Below are positions 1-7,186 of a DNA stretch of 15,768 nucleotides, piece after piece (positions within the stretch are counted from its first letter, which is position 1; each line of letters starts with the position of its first letter). A program made the translations under genes and the position numbers. The DNA comes from Thermoanaerobacterium sp. (GTDB lineage: Bacteria; Bacillota; Thermoanaerobacteria; Thermoanaerobacterales; Thermoanaerobacteraceae): NCBI GenBank assembly GCA_029960905.1, contig JASBVU010000007.1, positions 1-15,768 of the forward strand, given 5' to 3'. The notes beneath the pieces are model-generated. The model was not told where the DNA came from and did no database searches. It saw only the letters and a program-made list of their open reading frames with translations.

Positions 1-375
1 TTTTCTAGCTATGATTTCGTCCTTTTTCACACTCTTAAATATTTGTAGTTCTTTATAGTCTACTCTTCCATCATCAAGAACTTTTGGTTCAGCATTGCTC
101 TCAAAATCGATTAAATACTCAACACGTCCGTCTTTCCCATTTATAGGTTTTTTGCCTTGTGCAATCAAATAACGTTCGTTAACATTGGGGGACTTGCAAA
201 TTTTATCGATGGCATTATCAATTATTCCAAAAACTATATTATGAGATCTTAATAAATCGTAAATATTATCTTTATTCAAAGTAATACCATCATTTGAAAT
301 ATTTTCAACTATTAAAAACGCTGACATTTCGTCCGATGATATTTCCAATCTACAAGAATATTTTAAATCACACAT
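1..375 (-). CDS. FapA/DUF342-family protein, N-terminal part (runs off the window)
   Basis: An open frame starts at the ATG at 375 and stays open for exactly 125 codons to the window edge, so the C-terminal part is missing. The start is supported by a GGGGG Shine-Dalgarno run 7 bases upstream. The translation contains PINGKDGRVEYLIDFE (about residues 77-92) and LDDGRVDYKEL (about 100-110), which I recognise as typical of the N-terminal region of FapA/DUF342 proteins. These are usually much longer (about 450-600 residues), with a beta-helical middle and a coiled-coil end that would lie outside the window. It begins 25 bases after the sigD stop, so it is probably co-transcribed. In Bacillus this position holds swrB. 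Members of the family are poorly understood; links to cell shape or membrane regulation have been reported, so no precise role is assigned. Family call is by motif memory, not by search. Confidence 0.8.
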   Translation of the reverse strand, partial: MCDLKYSCRLEISSDEMSAFLIVENISNDGITLNKDNIYDLLRSHNIVFGIIDNAIDKICKSPNVNERYLIAQGKKPINGKDGRVEYLIDFESNAEPKVLDDGRVDYKELQIFKSVKKDEIIARK

Positions 376-400
376 ATAAATGCCCCCAAATTTTTATTAA

Positions 401-1141
401 TCATAGCAAGTCACTTAGTTTTTCTTTTAATTTTTTTATGGCTTTTGAATGAATTTGTGATATTCGAGATTCCGTCAATCCCATTATCTTGCTGATCTCC
501 TTATAATTCAAATCTTCATAGTAATACAGCGAAATAATCAATCTTTCTTTCTCTTGTAGCGTATCAATAGCCTTAGAAATATTCTGCTTCAAGTCAAACA
601 TCATTACATCATTTTCAGGATTTGTAACTTCATTATCTGTAATTGAAGTAATCTTTAAATTGTTTTCAATAACTTCATCTAAGGAACTTATGTAACCTGC
701 ATTCATATAACTTAAAGTCTTTAAAACGTCATTTTTTGATAACTTTGTTGCTTCCATAATTTCTTCGATAGTAGGCTCTCTTTTGTATTCCTGTTCTAAT
801 TGTTCAATTGTTTTTTCAATGCTTTTATATCTTTTTTTCAGACTTCTTGGAATCCAGTCTTTTTTTCTTAAATAATCAATTATCTCTCCCTTTATTCTTA
901 TCGACGCATATGTTTCAAACTTTACACCTTTCGACATATCATATTTATTAACTGCATCGATTAGACCAATCATTCCTTGGCTTATAAGATCATCAGTATC
1001 TTCTTTGCTTAATTCTGACAAACAAATTCTTTTGACTATATGCTTAACAAGTGGCATATATTTGATGATTATGTCTTCCTTAGAACTTCCGTCTTTTTGC
1101 TTTTCATATTTATCCCATAAGTCTTGTTCGAGTAGAGACAT
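401..1141 (-). CDS. sigD: Flagellar sigma factor SigD (sigma-28, FliA/WhiG type)
   Basis: A 246-residue alternative sigma-70-family factor that directs RNA polymerase to late flagellar, motility and chemotaxis promoters. Region 2 covers about residues 25-95, including DLISQGMIGLIDAVNKYD (51-68) and FETYASIRIKGEIIDYLR (75-92), characteristic of the FliA/WhiG class. Region 3 follows with WIPRSLKKR (96-104) up to about residue 155. Region 4 is at about 185-242, with a helix-turn-helix near 213-234 (YKEISKIMGLTESRISQIHS). Length fits the family (about 240-260). The ATG start has an AAAGGA site 10 bases upstream. It lies 22 bases after cheD and is the penultimate gene seen, matching its place late in the Bacillus fla/che operon, where distance from the operon promoter influences SigD level. 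No frame damage seen. An anti-sigma factor (FlgM) is not in the window. Confidence 0.96.
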   Translation of the reverse strand: MSLLEQDLWDKYEKQKDGSSKEDIIIKYMPLVKHIVKRICLSELSKEDTDDLISQGMIGLIDAVNKYDMSKGVKFETYASIRIKGEIIDYLRKKDWIPRSLKKRYKSIEKTIEQLEQEYKREPTIEEIMEATKLSKNDVLKTLSYMNAGYISSLDEVIENNLKITSITDNEVTNPENDVMMFDLKQNISKAIDTLQEKERLIISLYYYEDLNYKEISKIMGLTESRISQIHSKAIKKLKEKLSDLL

Positions 1142-1163
1142 TTTTAAACATTCCTTTCCTACC

Positions 1164-1652
1164 CTAAATAAATTTTACACCATGCCCGATTGTTTTAATT
1201 AATAGCTTGCCACTTTCACAATCAAATTCAATTGTACGGCCATAATTACCACCTGTATCTTCCGATACCAATGGTATGTTTAAAGATGATAAAACTTCTT
1301 TGGTAGCAATTACATTGCGGGCACCTATATTCATGATATCTAAGTTTGCTTTTGTCGCAAACATTTGAGCGCCACCTGCTATTTTGCTTATTATGTATTT
1401 CCTATCAGCACCTAAATCCAGCATCATTTCTATCAATGCTGTGATACCTGTATCAGCAAATTTAAGTTTATTTGAATTATTTTTACTTTGATTGCTATAC
1501 GGCAACATAATGTGAACAAGTCCAGATATTTTACTCATCTTATCGTACAGGACAACACCCACACATGATCCGAGGCCGACTGTAACCAATTTGCTTGGAC
1601 ACTTGGCAACTCTTGCATCGGCCATTCCTACTCTAAATGTAAAATTATCCAT
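1164..1652 (-). CDS. cheD: Chemoreceptor glutamine deamidase CheD
   Basis: CheD (162 residues) deamidates glutamines in chemoreceptors and, in Bacillus-type systems, binds CheC and stimulates its CheY-P phosphatase activity, giving an adaptation loop independent of methylation. The Cys-His-Thr catalytic set expected for the family is visible: T24 and C30 in LVTVGLGSCVGVVLYD (residues 22-37), and H47 in GLVHIMLPYS (44-53). IAGGAQMF (91-98) is a further conserved block. The start is the ATG at 1652, with a GGAG site 9 bases upstream. It overlaps the end of cheC by 8 bases (ATGGATAA), so translation of the two partners is likely coupled. Length is normal for the family. Activity is inferred from the intact residues. 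Confidence 0.95.
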   Translation of the reverse strand: MDNFTFRVGMADARVAKCPSKLVTVGLGSCVGVVLYDKMSKISGLVHIMLPYSNQSKNNSNKLKFADTGITALIEMMLDLGADRKYIISKIAGGAQMFATKANLDIMNIGARNVIATKEVLSSLNIPLVSEDTGGNYGRTIEFDCESGKLLIKTIGHGVKFI

Positions 1653-2259
1653 CTAATTCAACTCCAAGTGCGTTAAGTATTTTATCAAATGATTCTATAT
1701 CAGGTATAAGAAAGAAATCACCTTTTATTAATTTATTGCCTTCAAAAAACTCTGTCTCAATAAACAGAATTTTGTCTGATAATTCGCTAAATTTAATTGC
1801 CGGCACACTTAATATAGCACCTGCCATATCAATGCTAATTGCTGGAGGTGATATCTTCATGTCCAAATTTGTCAATGTAGACAATGAAGATACATAGCTT
1901 CCTGCCATAATATTGCCAATTTCTTCTAATGCTGATTTTTCGATTTCCGTAAATTCATCACCAACATTAACTCCCATCAAATATTGGATTAAGTAAGAAG
2001 CACTTTCAATATCTAAAGAAAACAGAATATTGCAATTTACGCTTCCTTCAAGATCAAAATATATTCCTACAATAATAGTGTCAGCAAGTCCAAATATATC
2101 CTGTACTTCGTTAAATTCCATCAATCGTACAGTAGGAATTTTCATGTCTATTTTTTTGCCTATCATGGATGCTAAAGCTGTTATGGCATTTCCTGAACCT
2201 ATATTTCCAAGTTCTTTAAGAACATCAATGTATGTCTCATTTATCTTATTTATATTCAT
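1645..2259 (-). CDS. cheC: CheY-P phosphatase CheC
   Basis: CheC (204 residues) removes phosphate from CheY-P and is controlled by CheD. The family carries two pseudo-repeats, each with an active helix of the form D/S-x3-E-x2-N. Both look intact: D12, E16 and N19 in IDVLKELGNIGSGNA (11-25), and S109, E113 and N116 in KSALEEIGNIMAGSY (108-122), with matching prolines downstream (P42; P138/P139). There is no SpoA/FliN domain, which separates it from FliY in this same operon. It starts with ATG overlapping the cheW stop by 4 bases (ATGA) and overlaps cheD by 8 bases, so cheW-cheC-cheD form a coupled block. Length matches Bacillus and Thermotoga CheC. Confidence 0.95.
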   Translation of the reverse strand: MNINKINETYIDVLKELGNIGSGNAITALASMIGKKIDMKIPTVRLMEFNEVQDIFGLADTIIVGIYFDLEGSVNCNILFSLDIESASYLIQYLMGVNVGDEFTEIEKSALEEIGNIMAGSYVSSLSTLTNLDMKISPPAISIDMAGAILSVPAIKFSELSDKILFIETEFFEGNKLIKGDFFLIPDIESFDKILNALGVELDG

Positions 2260-2690
2260 ATCTTCACTTCCTGCTGAGTAGTCAATTTGTCTATATCAAA
2301 AAGCATCAATATCCTGTTTTCTACTTTTCCTATTCTCCCAATAAAACTTTCTTTCTTGTATAAATTGCTATTAACATCTATTGAATCTACGCTTTCATCA
2401 TTTATTTCGACAACTTCATTAGCATTATCTACAATAATACCGATGACAATATCGTTATTTTTTATGATGACTATTCTTGTATCGTCGTCAAAATCGACTT
2501 CGTCTAGTTTCAACAACATTCTAATTGAAATGACAGGAATTATCTCGCCTCTCAAATTTATAACACCTTTTACAAATGAAGGCGCTTTTGGAACTCTTGT
2601 TATCTTAGTAATTTTTTCAATAGACTGTACTTTATCTATTTCTATTCCGTATTCTTCACTGCCCAATTTAGTCACGACAAACATGCTCAT
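2256..2690 (-). CDS. cheW: Chemotaxis coupling protein CheW
   Basis: CheW (144 residues) is the adaptor that links the CheA kinase to chemoreceptors in membrane arrays. The sequence is a single CheW (SH3-like) domain: EYGIEIDKVQSIEKI (about residues 13-27), then PSFVKGVINLRGEIIPVI (about 37-54), the most conserved block of the family, and a C-terminal part with IGRIGKVENRILMLFDIDKL (about 117-136). There is no receiver domain, so it is not CheV. The ATG at 2690 is chosen because GGAGG lies 8 bases upstream; the next ATG is two codons in. It sits 17 bases after cheA, as in most clostridial operons. A cheV gene is not seen in the window. Confidence 0.95.
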   Translation of the reverse strand: MSMFVVTKLGSEEYGIEIDKVQSIEKITKITRVPKAPSFVKGVINLRGEIIPVISIRMLLKLDEVDFDDDTRIVIIKNNDIVIGIIVDNANEVVEINDESVDSIDVNSNLYKKESFIGRIGKVENRILMLFDIDKLTTQQEVKI

Positions 2691-2707
2691 GCATAACGCC
2701 TCCTTTT

Positions 2708-4669
2708 TTAAAATAAATTATTAGAATCTATAATTAAAGCTACTTGTCCATCGCCAAGTATAGTTGCACCGGCAATTACTTTCACATTGCTTAAATATTT
2801 GCCTAATGGTTTTATGACTATTTCCTGCTGTCCTATAAGCTCATCAACACTACATGCAGCTAGGTTATCACCTTTTTTTATGATTACGCATATAAACTCA
2901 TCATTGTCTTCATTTGATTCAACATCTAAAACATTGTGCAATCTTATCAATGGAATTACTTTTCCTCTGTACATGACAACTTCCTTACCCTGTACTAAAT
3001 GCACTTCGCTCTTATTTTTGTTTACAATTTCCGATATTGAATTTAATGGAAAAGCGTACTTTTCATTTCCAACCATTACTAACAAAGCTTGAATTATTGC
3101 TAATGTCAACGGCAATTTTATTACAAATTTTGTACCTTTATCTACTTCTGTTTTAACCTCTATAGATCCATTTAAAGATTCTATTTTGTTTTTAACTACG
3201 TCAAGCCCTACTCCTCTACCTGATATATCAGATATTTTATCAGAAGTGCTAAATCCCGGTTCAAAAAGCAATTTAACTAATTTTTCATTTGACAATTCAT
3301 TGACTTCCTCATCAGATAACATGCCCTTTTCATACGCTTTGTTTTTCACCTTTTCAAAGTTAATACCAGAGCCATCGTCACTGACTTCAATAATTACATT
3401 ATTCCCTTCATGATACGCCTTAAGATTTATAGTGCCAGTCTCTGGTTTACCCTTTCTCATTCTTAATTCAGGTGTTTCTATACCATGATCTATAGAATTT
3501 CTTATTAAATGTACTAAGGGATCACCTATTTCATCTATTACAGTCCTGTCAACTTCAGTATCCTGTCCAAACATATTTAATGTGATTTTTTTATTCAACT
3601 CTCGAGATAAATCCCTTACCATTCTAGGAAAACGGTTGAAAACTCTTTCCACCGGCACCATTCTTACTTTCATCACAGCATCGTGAAGATTTGTAGTTAT
3701 TCTCTCTAAATACTCAATCGTTGCAATAGTGTCAGGATTCTTTTCGTTTGATTCTAACCCTTCTAATCGTGTTTTAATTATAATCAATTCGCTTACTAAA
3801 TTCATCAAATTGTCTAATCTTTCAATATCTACTCTGACGCTTTTATTTGTTTTATTATGCTTTATCTGATCATCGTTATTGATATTAGCCGCATTTTCGA
3901 AATTTTTACTGTCTTTTATTTCTTTGGAATACAATATTTCTTCGATATTTATTTCATTTATCTCTGATATTGCAGTTAACTTTGCTTTTATAACATCTTT
4001 GTCTTGTTTGCTTATCAAATGAACAGTAAATCTATCATCGAATTTCTCATCCTCTATATCCTCTACTGAAGGTGTAGAGTCTATTATGTCTCCTAAATTA
4101 TCTAATGTATTAAATACGATAAAAGCTCTTGCTGACTTCATCACACAATTCTTGTCAATAATCACTTCAATGCTATAAGTTTTATAACCTTGAGATGCTG
4201 CCTTTTCAATTATATCCCTCTCGTACAAATTTACTTGCTTGTTTACATAAACTTTGGATTCTTCACTATTATTGGTCACAGCAATTTCTTCATTCGAATT
4301 GCTATTTTCTAACAATCTGATTAGATTTTCAATATCATACGCATCGTTGCCACTCTGAGATATCTTTCCGATCATGGAACTTAAAGCATCCATGCATTTA
4401 AATAATACGTCCATTAGATTGCTGGAAACTTTTAAAGAGTTATTTCTAATTTCTTGAAAAACATCTTCCATCTTATGTGTCAATTTCGTCATGTTTTCAA
4501 AACCCATTGTTGCTGCCATCCCTTTTAGTGTATGGGCAGATCTAAATATTTCGTCTACAATATGTGAATCTTCAGGATTTTTTTCAAGTTGAAGAAGATT
4601 TTCGTTTAAGTTTTCAATGTGCTCCTCAGATTCTTCTAAAAATATTTCTAAATATTGATTTGTATCCAT
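2708..4669 (-). CDS. cheA: Chemotaxis histidine kinase CheA
   Basis: CheA (653 residues) is the receptor-coupled kinase that autophosphorylates and passes phosphate to CheY. The Hpt (P1) domain fills about residues 1-125, with phospho-acceptor H46 in SAHTLKGMAATMGF. A CheY-binding P2 domain is at about 160-248, followed by a low-complexity Asn/Lys-rich linker (about 250-276). The dimerisation helices (P3) cover about 277-340. The ATPase (P4) has an N box around N391 (HLIRNSIDHGIE), G1 at DDGSGI (431-436), an F box at LFEPGFST (468-475) and G2 at GRGVGL (484-489). A CheW-like P5 domain covers about 520-653. All key residues are present. AAGGAGG sits at 4678-4684 ahead of the ATG. The gene follows the PilZ gene by 22 bases and precedes cheW by 17. 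No cheB is found next to it. Confidence 0.97.
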   Translation of the reverse strand: MDTNQYLEIFLEESEEHIENLNENLLQLEKNPEDSHIVDEIFRSAHTLKGMAATMGFENMTKLTHKMEDVFQEIRNNSLKVSSNLMDVLFKCMDALSSMIGKISQSGNDAYDIENLIRLLENSNSNEEIAVTNNSEESKVYVNKQVNLYERDIIEKAASQGYKTYSIEVIIDKNCVMKSARAFIVFNTLDNLGDIIDSTPSVEDIEDEKFDDRFTVHLISKQDKDVIKAKLTAISEINEINIEEILYSKEIKDSKNFENAANINNDDQIKHNKTNKSVRVDIERLDNLMNLVSELIIIKTRLEGLESNEKNPDTIATIEYLERITTNLHDAVMKVRMVPVERVFNRFPRMVRDLSRELNKKITLNMFGQDTEVDRTVIDEIGDPLVHLIRNSIDHGIETPELRMRKGKPETGTINLKAYHEGNNVIIEVSDDGSGINFEKVKNKAYEKGMLSDEEVNELSNEKLVKLLFEPGFSTSDKISDISGRGVGLDVVKNKIESLNGSIEVKTEVDKGTKFVIKLPLTLAIIQALLVMVGNEKYAFPLNSISEIVNKNKSEVHLVQGKEVVMYRGKVIPLIRLHNVLDVESNEDNDEFICVIIKKGDNLAACSVDELIGQQEIVIKPLGKYLSNVKVIAGATILGDGQVALIIDSNNLF

Positions 4670-4691
4670 TTTGTTTTCCTCCTTTTCACAT

Positions 4692-5321
4692 TCAAAAATT
4701 TACCTGCTGCCTTTTTAATCTTCTTTGCTCTTTAAAGATAAATGATATTATCTTTTCCCTTATTCTATCTTGCATATCGACATATTGAACAGCTATTTCA
4801 TATCCGTCATCAAAATAATTACATCTTACCACTTTACATTTCTGGATTAATTCATCAATTTCATCACTTAACTTAACATAGCAAATTATTTCTGTTTCTA
4901 CGTCTATTTTTTTCTTGACCTTTGCCCTAAAGCCACCACCACTTATATCTTTTATAACGCCTTTCTCAAAAACTTCATCGTCCTCATGCAGCTTATACTT
5001 AAATTCTATTATTTTTTCTAACCTAAAAAATTGTCTTCTTTGCAGTTTCTCTATATCAGTCACTCTTTTTAATTGTATAAAGGATAAATTGCCCAAAAAC
5101 CTATTTATGACTATCCCATCAAAAGTAAATAATCCATCCTTGCTAAAAAAGATAACATTAAGCTTTGCACCAATTCTTATTGGGACAAAGTGTCCATTAT
5201 GTATTGGCGTTTCTATAAGTAATGTACCGTCAGCAGATATATCGTCAACTTTTGATACATATTTATTGTTGCTTTTGCCAATACTTATTTCAATCTTTTG
5301 CCCTGGCTTTATGTTAACCAT
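4692..5321 (-). CDS. YcgR-like PilZ-domain protein (probable c-di-GMP-dependent flagellar brake)
   Basis: A 209-residue soluble protein with the two-domain layout of YcgR/DgrA: an N-terminal beta-rich domain (about residues 1-90) and a C-terminal PilZ domain (about 94-205). The cyclic-di-GMP signature is complete: RRQFFR with R96 and R100 (RxxxR) and DISGGG with D125, S127 and G130 (D/NxSxxG). Such proteins bind the rotor or stator when cyclic-di-GMP is high and slow or bias the motor; that role is inferred here from domains and location. The frame is open further upstream (to 5339), but the ATG at 5321 is preferred because GGAGG lies 8 bases before it. This start overlaps the flhG stop by 8 bases (ATGGTTAA), implying coupled translation. 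It occupies the position where Bacillus carries cheB, between flhG and cheA. Confidence 0.88.
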   Translation of the reverse strand: MVNIKPGQKIEISIGKSNNKYVSKVDDISADGTLLIETPIHNGHFVPIRIGAKLNVIFFSKDGLFTFDGIVINRFLGNLSFIQLKRVTDIEKLQRRQFFRLEKIIEFKYKLHEDDEVFEKGVIKDISGGGFRAKVKKKIDVETEIICYVKLSDEIDELIQKCKVVRCNYFDDGYEIAVQYVDMQDRIREKIISFIFKEQRRLKRQQVNF

Positions 5322-6171
5322 TGTTAATGCCTCCATCATTTACAAACAATTTTCTAAATATTCCGAGAAGCCCTTCTTTCTTTTTATCCGTTTTATAATT
5401 TGTAAGGACTTCTGCAATTCTCGTAATATCTTTCGAAGGCTTACTAGACTGATACTTTAGCACAATAGGAATTTGCAATTTTATGCATTCACTTATTTTC
5501 GCATCTTCATGTATGAAACCAAGATCAATTATTGAAGCACCCAAAAAGTTAATAAGTGCATTATTTAACCTTTCATATACAGAAACATATTCCCTCTGGT
5601 TAGTAACTTTATTAACTATCAAATACAAATTTTTATCACTTAAGTCATTAATTGTTTTAATAAGTATGTACGCATCCATTATAGCAGTTGGCTCTGGTGT
5701 AGTTACGATTATCACATCATCTGACATATCTATAAAGCTCTTTACAGTCTTATTAACTCCAGCTCCAGTATCAACAATTATATAATCAAAGTAATTATCC
5801 AATATCTTAATGTTGTTAAAAAATACATTTAAATCTATATCACCATTGACAAGATCAAAATTTCCTCCTGTTGAAATAAATTTCACTCCAACAGGTCCAT
5901 CGTTTATGACATCAATAATCCTTTTATTCCCATATAGTACGTCGTACAACGTATGATTAGACACAACACCTAACTCTATCTCTGCATTTGAAAACCCTAT
6001 ATCAGCATCAACGATCAAAACTTTATAGCCAAGCTTCTTTAGAGCTATAGATAAATTAACAGAAATGCATGTTTTGCCGGTCCCACCTTTTCCACCTGTG
6101 ACAGTTATAACTCTGCATTTTTTTGCATTGCTTTGTTGAAATAGATACCTAAGCCTCTCCGCCTGATCCAT
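5314..6171 (-). CDS. flhG: Flagellar number regulator FlhG (MinD-like ATPase, YlxH)
   Basis: FlhG (285 residues) is a MinD/ParA-type ATPase that, with FlhF, controls the number and placement of flagella and helps C-ring assembly. It begins with MDQAERLR, the short N-terminal DQAxxLR motif known to activate the FlhF GTPase in the Bacillus/Geobacillus proteins. The deviant Walker A, GGKGGTGKT, is at residues 26-34 with the signature lysine K28, followed by a DADIGFSNAE block (about 56-65) and a Walker B-like IIVDTGAG. The ATG has an AAGGGG site 7 bases upstream and lies only one base after the flhF stop, so the pair is probably coupled. The C-terminal region is charged; whether it forms a membrane-targeting helix was not resolved. 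Confidence 0.94.
   Translation of the reverse strand: MDQAERLRYLFQQSNAKKCRVITVTGGKGGTGKTCISVNLSIALKKLGYKVLIVDADIGFSNAEIELGVVSNHTLYDVLYGNKRIIDVINDGPVGVKFISTGGNFDLVNGDIDLNVFFNNIKILDNYFDYIIVDTGAGVNKTVKSFIDMSDDVIIVTTPEPTAIMDAYILIKTINDLSDKNLYLIVNKVTNQREYVSVYERLNNALINFLGASIIDLGFIHEDAKISECIKLQIPIVLKYQSSKPSKDITRIAEVLTNYKTDKKKEGLLGIFRKLFVNDGGINNG
5330..5334 (-). promoter_or_regulatory. Ribosome binding site that sets the PilZ gene start
   Basis: GGAGG inside the last codons of flhG lies 8 bases before the ATG at 5321. The longer in-frame opening upstream would place this site within the coding region, so the shorter 209-residue product is preferred. Confidence 0.8.
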
Positions 6172-6172
6172 G

Positions 6173-7186
6173 TTAATTCCCCTTTAAAATATTTTGTGCA
6201 ATCATCTTGCTATCAGCTAAACTAATATCATCAGGTACCATCTGACCATTTGTTACGTATGATACAGATTTTTTGGAATAGTATATTGAATTTAAAATAA
6301 CACTGTAATTATCTGTCTCATCTAGCTTAGTAAAAAGCAGATTGTACTCATCTATAAAGTCGTACGATTTTATAATTTTTTTAATATCGCTATTTTTTGT
6401 AGCTGCACTTAGGCAAAGATATATTTCATCATAGGTACCGTATTGCAAAAAAGTTTTTAGTTCCTGCATCTTTTTAGAATCAGTATGGCTTCTTCCTGCA
6501 GTATCAATCAAAACCACATCGTACTTGCTTATTTCACCTTCTAACCGATTTAAATCGAAAATATTGTTAACTACCATTACAGGTACGCCTAAAATTTCTC
6601 CGTAAATTTTTAATTGTTCTGCACCAGCAATTCTAAATATATCAGCGGTTATTAGCAATACTTTTTTCTTTTCCCTCAAAATTAGGTTAGAAGCTATCTT
6701 AGCAATCGTGGTCGTTTTACCAACACCTGTAGGTCCAATGAAAACAGCACGTTTCTTTTCATTTAAGCTGGTTATTTTTTTGGGAGTCCCAATAAAATTT
6801 ACAATTCTTTTTTGCAGAATCTCTAAATTGTCATCTGAAATCTCACTTATGCCTTCAGTTAAAATCTTTGACAATTTATCATCAACGCCTCTTGAAACAA
6901 GCTCCTCGATTAAATCTTTTTTACCTTCATCTTTTGTTTCACTATGTTTAAACTCTCTTAAGAGAGATTTAATTTCATACAAATCTTTGATAAACAAATT
7001 TCTTTCATCGATTTTATTTTCTTCTACTGCTGCTATAACTTCAACTTTCTTCTTTTTAAATAGACCCCTAAATCCCCTTTCTTTATAGCTACTCTGTTGT
7101 AATATTATCGCATCGCTGCCCATTTCAGCTTTAATCAGTTTTAAAGCATCTTGATAATTATCTGCAATGTACCGCTTAACCTTCAC
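6173..7186 (-). CDS. flhF: Flagellar site-determining GTPase FlhF (SRP-type), GTG start
   Basis: FlhF (337 residues) is an SRP-family GTPase that marks where a flagellum is built. A short N-terminal basic domain (about residues 1-85, starting MKVKRYIADNYQDALK) is followed by a helical N domain (about 90-140) and a G domain with P-loop GPTGVGKTT (151-159), the TADIFRIAGAEQL block (180-192), DTAGR (228-232), TKLDE (286-290) and a C-terminal TNGQMVPDDI (312-321). All GTPase motifs are present. The start is GTG: the reading AAG-GTT-AAG-CGG follows immediately, and no in-frame ATG gives the conserved N-terminus. It overlaps flhA by 11 bases and has only a weak upstream ribosome site, so translation probably depends on flhA read-through coupling. 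It may be slightly shorter than Bacillus FlhF. Confidence 0.95.
   Translation of the reverse strand: MKVKRYIADNYQDALKLIKAEMGSDAIILQQSSYKERGFRGLFKKKKVEVIAAVEENKIDERNLFIKDLYEIKSLLREFKHSETKDEGKKDLIEELVSRGVDDKLSKILTEGISEISDDNLEILQKRIVNFIGTPKKITSLNEKKRAVFIGPTGVGKTTTIAKIASNLILREKKKVLLITADIFRIAGAEQLKIYGEILGVPVMVVNNIFDLNRLEGEISKYDVVLIDTAGRSHTDSKKMQELKTFLQYGTYDEIYLCLSAATKNSDIKKIIKSYDFIDEYNLLFTKLDETDNYSVILNSIYYSKKSVSYVTNGQMVPDDISLADSKMIAQNILKGN

Noticed and set aside
6953..6966. 14-bp perfect palindrome (CTCTCTTAAGAGAG) inside flhF
   Set aside because: About one such palindrome is expected by chance in a window of this size; it lies in the coding linker of FlhF and has no partner site or nearby promoter.
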